Positions 23,933-26,842 of a DNA stretch of 26,842 nt are shown one piece after another. Source of the DNA: Methanobacteriota archaeon (lineage in GTDB: Archaea > Halobacteriota > Methanomicrobia > Methanomicrobiales > Methanomicrobiaceae); assembly GCA_023396365.1 (NCBI GenBank), contig JAEWWL010000069.1:1-26842 (forward strand), written 5' to 3'. How positions within the stretch are numbered: the first letter of the stretch is position 1; every line of letters begins with the position of its first letter. The translations under genes were made by a program, and so were the position numbers. The notes beneath the pieces are model-generated. The model had not been told where the DNA came from. It saw nothing but the letters and a program-made list of their open reading frames with translations, and made no database searches.

Positions 23933-23939
23933 ATCTAAT

Positions 23940-25109
23940 ATGATGGGAGATGATGAAAGACTTTTGCCATCCGAGTATTTGGATTTTTTTGGAAATTCGA
24001 CAACCCAAAAAAATTATCGATTGGCTTTGAGGAAGTATTTAGAGATAGTTACTGGTGTTAAAGTTAAAGATCTGGATATTGCATGGACAAAATATCTTGA
24101 AAACAACAAGTCAGAAATTTTGTCGGATTTAATGAATTATGATCGGTTGTGTAAGTCAACAAAAAATTATGCACCCCATACATTATTGCAATATCTTTCT
24201 ACTGCAGAAAGATATCTGCGAGAGGGACAGAATATAGAGCTTCACCCTCGACAAAAACGGATGAGAAAAAACAGATTACCAAAGCATGTTACAGTAACTC
24301 AGGACATAGCTCTTGATTCAATAATGATAAATAAGATAATTTCAGGAGCTGATACACGTCTTAGAGCAGAGGTACTAATAGGCAGCAGCGGCGGACTTAG
24401 GATCGGAGAAATCATCAAAATAGAACAATGTCATATCGATGATTCAAAAAGTCCAACAAAAATATTCATCCCTCACACTATTGCAAAAAACGGCATTGCA
24501 CGGTTTACATTTATTTCAGACGAAGCAACTGAAGCATATAATGCATGGTTAACCTCTAGGGAAAAGACATTGGCGATTTCAAAAAAACGGAGGACTAATA
24601 AAAAACATGTCCATGTACTTAATAATCCTCGTATATTCCCTTATTCTTCTAAAAATGAAATATATCGGCTGGATAACCGGCTGAAGGATATTGGTCTGTT
24701 TTTCCCAGATCCAATTACTGGTCGAAGCCAGATATCGTTTCATTCTTTTAGAAAATTTTTCATAACTCAGTTTGGACTGGCTGCAAGCAAGTCTGTCGCA
24801 GAGGCCCTGGCAGGTCATGAAGGATATCTGGACTCTGCATATCGCCGGATACCTGAAGAAGAGATGCGGGCCGAGTATCTCAAGGCCATGCCAAGACTGA
24901 TGATCAACGTCCCGGAGGATTACTATAAGATTAAAATTGAGCAGGCATCCGAGATCACAAAACTGCAGATATCAGCTGCCGATCAACAGCATCTAATTAA
25001 TCAGCTTCTTGATGAGCTTAGACACCTTAGAAAACAGCAGGAAATCATGAGCATTACAGGCATTTTGCCTCGTGACAATCTGCAGAATAATGAATATGAA
25101 GGAGCATGA
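23940..25109 (+). CDS. Tyrosine recombinase (archaeal integrase type)
   Basis: A site-specific recombinase of 389 residues. An N-terminal SAM-like DNA-binding region (about 10-110; NSTTQKNYRLALRKYLEIV) precedes the catalytic domain. The active-site residues read R154 in GGLRIGEI, H268-xx-R271 in FHSFRKFF, H293 in LAGHEG and the probable nucleophile Y301 in DSAYRRIP. A C-terminal coiled region (about 325-375) follows. Similar integrases occur in proviruses and plasmids of Methanosarcinales and Methanomicrobiales. Base composition is uneven: hand counts give 22/60 and 17/60 G+C for 23941-24000 and 24061-24120, but 33/60 in each of 24781-24840 and 24841-24900, so the core may have a different history from the front. 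It converges with the next gene, 18 bases apart. Confidence 0.93.
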   Translation: MMGDDERLLPSEYLDFFGNSTTQKNYRLALRKYLEIVTGVKVKDLDIAWTKYLENNKSEILSDLMNYDRLCKSTKNYAPHTLLQYLSTAERYLREGQNIELHPRQKRMRKNRLPKHVTVTQDIALDSIMINKIISGADTRLRAEVLIGSSGGLRIGEIIKIEQCHIDDSKSPTKIFIPHTIAKNGIARFTFISDEATEAYNAWLTSREKTLAISKKRRTNKKHVHVLNNPRIFPYSSKNEIYRLDNRLKDIGLFFPDPITGRSQISFHSFRKFFITQFGLAASKSVAEALAGHEGYLDSAYRRIPEEEMRAEYLKAMPRLMINVPEDYYKIKIEQASEITKLQISAADQQHLINQLLDELRHLRKQQEIMSITGILPRDNLQNNEYEGA

Positions 25110-25127
25110 AGCGATCTAAAAAGGAGT

Positions 25128-25973
25128 TTATTCTGTTAAAGCCGGAGCCGTAACAGTGATTGAGAATGACTTCTCCCAGGGGATGAGTGAGACATCACTC
25201 TGGTAATACCATTTCCCGCCTGCAGCAAGAGCAACAACAAGATCATACTTCTGATCTGTTTCTCTGGCTTCCTGAACAATCTCTTTCGGAACTGTGAACT
25301 CATAGGTCGGGAACGAGATCTCATTAGCTGTGTGGATGTCATTTGCTCCGATGTTGACGATCTTCTTTGCAAACAGTTTTCCATCAGCAAACAGACCTAA
25401 TGTAAGACCGCCGGTATCATCTGCGGGCTTTATGCTGACAAAGACAGATCTGTTTGTCATCTCCATCTTGAATTCAGTATCCTGACGTTTCGGGATGTTG
25501 CCTGCTGAAGCACTGTTGCCTCCCCATACTCTGAAGATCTCTGCTCCTTTGCAGGCATCTACTGTTGTACCTATGGAGATAGTATCAAGCCCTTCAACAT
25601 CAGTAATACCGCCGTTGAGGATCTCATACATTCCTTTGGATGTCGCAAGCTTATAATAAAGGATCGGCGGATTTGCGTTCTCATATTCATCTATAATCTT
25701 CGATAATTTTGCCTGTTCTGCACCGGGAAGGTGTGCAAAGATAATTTTCTTAGTAGCTTCTGACATCTTCCAGATATCAGGAGTATCCATAAGCTCTTTC
25801 GGAACAGTCATTACATTGCTACCCTTGCTGAAGGCAGCCTTGACAGCATCCAAAGCTCCGGTAAGACCGTTTGCCTGATAACCTTTGTAGATCATCCCTG
25901 CTGCAAAAATCAGTGCCAGGGTGATCCCTAAAGGATCTGTCATGAAAGTAGAGAGTATATCTATTTCTACCAT
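25128..25973 (-). CDS. Unrecognised membrane-anchored protein of the putative element
   Basis: I do not recognise this 281-residue protein. A single hydrophobic segment, DPLGITLALIFAAGMIYKG (about 13-31), near the N-terminus suggests an anchor, with most of the protein on one side of the membrane or virion envelope. Residues 40-110 look helical and charged (PGAEQAKLSKIIDEYENA). From about 125 on the sequence alternates like beta strands (ISIGTTVDACKGAEIFRVWGG; SFPTYEFTVPKEI; SDVSLIPWEKSFSITVTAP), perhaps two sandwich domains. No cysteine pattern or enzyme motif is evident beyond one Cys. It follows the next gene on the same strand by 50 bases and is probably co-transcribed. A structural or surface role is a guess. 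Confidence 0.75.
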   Translation of the reverse strand: MVEIDILSTFMTDPLGITLALIFAAGMIYKGYQANGLTGALDAVKAAFSKGSNVMTVPKELMDTPDIWKMSEATKKIIFAHLPGAEQAKLSKIIDEYENANPPILYYKLATSKGMYEILNGGITDVEGLDTISIGTTVDACKGAEIFRVWGGNSASAGNIPKRQDTEFKMEMTNRSVFVSIKPADDTGGLTLGLFADGKLFAKKIVNIGANDIHTANEISFPTYEFTVPKEIVQEARETDQKYDLVVALAAGGKWYYQSDVSLIPWEKSFSITVTAPALTE

Positions 25974-26023
25974 ACACTTGAAGGTAGCTTAAAAGAGATA
26001 ATAAAAAAATGTCGGGATTTTGA

Positions 26024-26842
26024 TTAAATCCTTCTTCGGAAATAAATGATCGGATTACTATTTACTAAGTTGGGTGCTGTCGCCGCCGGATTTGGAGTGA
26101 GTGTGAATGCAGTTCCATGTATTGGATACAGCATTAACATTTCCTTTTCCGTATAAGTGAATCTGTCGATAGTTGTTGTCATACTGTATAATGATTGAGC
26201 ATCTCGGATTTCGATGGGTATCCATTTGCTGGTGTCAACAATCTCTGAAAAAGATGATAATGGAATTACAACCGGCGATAGATTCGCAGATGGGGATATA
26301 CGTTTTCCAACAATACTTGCCGAAAATGTTGCACCGTAACTATTTGGAGTTCCACCAGAGTAGTTTGTTCCAGTGACATAAAACTTGATAACATCTCCAA
26401 CACCCACGAGGAATTCTCTTGTATAATTATTGGTGTTCGTGCATGATACGATTGTTGTGTTCGTTCCCGTGATAGCGTTAGTGACTGATATGTTTGCGTA
26501 TCCATACCAACTATCGGCGGCTGTTGCGATTGTAACGCGAGCTATCGCTTTTTTATAGAACACTGAGTTTGGGAGCATATCCTGAGATATTGTAACAGTT
26601 TCGGTTGTGGGAGAACCGGTAGATCCTACAAGATGTTTTGATGGGTATATAGTGTTCGTAGTGCCATAATATACAGAGTCTTCTCCAACAGTTAATACTT
26701 CGAGTGGATTTTGATACTGATATCTCGCATTATCCCATGCAATTGTAGAACTTCCTGCGGCACATTTATACAATCCAATATTGCCGCTCGCGGCGAGGGC
26801 CAACACTGTTGAAGCTTTTGTTGTATCCGGCTGACTCCATGT
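26024..26842 (-). CDS. Unrecognised Ser/Thr/Asn-rich protein, cut by the window edge
   Basis: At least 272 residues are open to the right edge. The reading frame upstream of a possible GTG at 26806 continues without stop to base 26842 (TWSQPDTTKASTVLALAASG), so that GTG is not the real start and the gene is truncated here. The product is rich in Thr, Ser, Asn, Tyr and Gly with few Lys or Glu, and shows repeated beta-like segments (VTISQDMLPNSVF; YANISVTNAITGTNTTIVSC; VIKFYVTGTNYSGG). It ends in a basic FRRRI. Such composition is common in secreted, S-layer-like, capsid, fibre or receptor-binding proteins. Two Cys lie in NIGLYKCAAG and TIVSCTN. The family is unknown to me; a virion protein is the most natural guess. 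Confidence 0.75.
   Translation of the reverse strand, partial: TWSQPDTTKASTVLALAASGNIGLYKCAAGSSTIAWDNARYQYQNPLEVLTVGEDSVYYGTTNTIYPSKHLVGSTGSPTTETVTISQDMLPNSVFYKKAIARVTIATAADSWYGYANISVTNAITGTNTTIVSCTNTNNYTREFLVGVGDVIKFYVTGTNYSGGTPNSYGATFSASIVGKRISPSANLSPVVIPLSSFSEIVDTSKWIPIEIRDAQSLYSMTTTIDRFTYTEKEMLMLYPIHGTAFTLTPNPAATAPNLVNSNPIIYFRRRI

Larger units (their letters stand above)
23812..26842. mobile_element. Probable left end of an integrated virus or plasmid-like element
   Basis: An integrase gene is followed by two unrecognised convergent genes, one of which runs out of the window, right next to a conserved host region. This is the layout of an archaeal provirus or integrated plasmid. The left border must lie between the DUF371 start (23811) and the integrase. 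No attachment repeat can be named without the other end. The recombinase is a single complete gene, not split by integration. Element type is unresolved: no portal, terminase, capsid or replication gene is in view. Confidence 0.5.

Noticed and set aside
23812..23939. tRNA gene as attachment site beside the integrase
   Set aside because: No T-loop consensus (GTTCRANTC) or acceptor pairing can be found there on either strand.
25136..25390. 84-codon overlapping minus-strand frame in the membrane-anchored protein gene
   Set aside because: Arg/Ser-rich shadow in another frame of a longer, better-formed gene.
26024..26806. GTG at 26806 as start of the last gene
   Set aside because: The frame continues open to base 26842 and there is no ribosome site before the GTG.
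1..26842. CRISPR array, insertion sequence or rRNA/tRNA gene
   Set aside because: No regularly spaced repeats, transposase motifs or RNA gene consensus were seen anywhere in the window.

Overview
The window comes from a methanogen-like euryarchaeon, most likely a member of the Methanomicrobiales. This assignment is inferred from gene content and protein similarity remembered from that group; no search was run. Genes for L21e, L18Ae/LX, L31e, L39e, S19e, aIF6, prefoldin alpha, Rpo4, Pus10, TrmY, the RNase P protein Rpp21/Rnp4 and PDCD5 establish it as archaeal. The genome is moderately AT-rich. TATA boxes and GGTG/GGAGG ribosome binding sites can be seen before several genes.

Layout. (1) 1-208 is a leader with a perfect 17-bp inverted repeat. 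It is followed by a translationally coupled mutS-mutL pair of bacterial type (209-4686, plus). (2) 4703-5265 (minus) is a DUF308/HdeD-like membrane protein gene broken by a frameshift. After it come an NPPY methyltransferase of the HemK2/PrmC type (minus) and a HerA/DUF87-like ATPase with a highly charged linker (plus). (3) 8079-17505 (minus) is one tightly packed run of 16 genes: rps19e, PDCD5, a PP-loop ATPase, rpl39e, rpl31e, eif6, rpl18a, pfdA, ftsY, srp54, trmY, pus10, rpl21e, rpo4, DUF655 and ksgA. Genes overlap by 1-11 bases or lie a few to about 30 bases apart. The run links ribosome assembly, co-translational targeting (SRP54 and its receptor FtsY), chaperoning, tRNA position-54 modification (Pus10 then TrmY) and rRNA dimethylation. 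A TATA box and a 13-bp palindrome precede it. (4) 17711-21819 (minus) carries a CRM-domain RNA-binding protein with Rnp4, then purN with a CBS-domain membrane protein, a TIM-barrel sugar isomerase-like protein and a TM2-like membrane protein. (5) 21953-23357 (plus) encodes both subunits of exonuclease VII, again bacterial in type. The 3' end of xseB overlaps a convergent DUF371 gene. (6) From 23940 to the right edge the character changes. There is a tyrosine recombinase (plus), then two convergent minus-strand genes I do not recognise: a membrane-anchored protein and a Ser/Thr/Asn-rich, probably beta-rich protein that runs off the edge. I read this as the left end of an integrated virus or plasmid-like element.

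The parts most likely to hold something undescribed are the element at the right edge, the HerA-like ATPase with its unassigned C-terminal region, and the bacterial repair genes mutS, mutL and xseAB lying about 17 kb apart. Smaller oddities are the frameshifted DUF308 gene, a DTQGR instead of DTAGR motif in SRP54, and a base-composition step inside the integrase. No tRNA, rRNA, CRISPR array or insertion sequence was seen. No gene-free stretch exceeds 300 bases.
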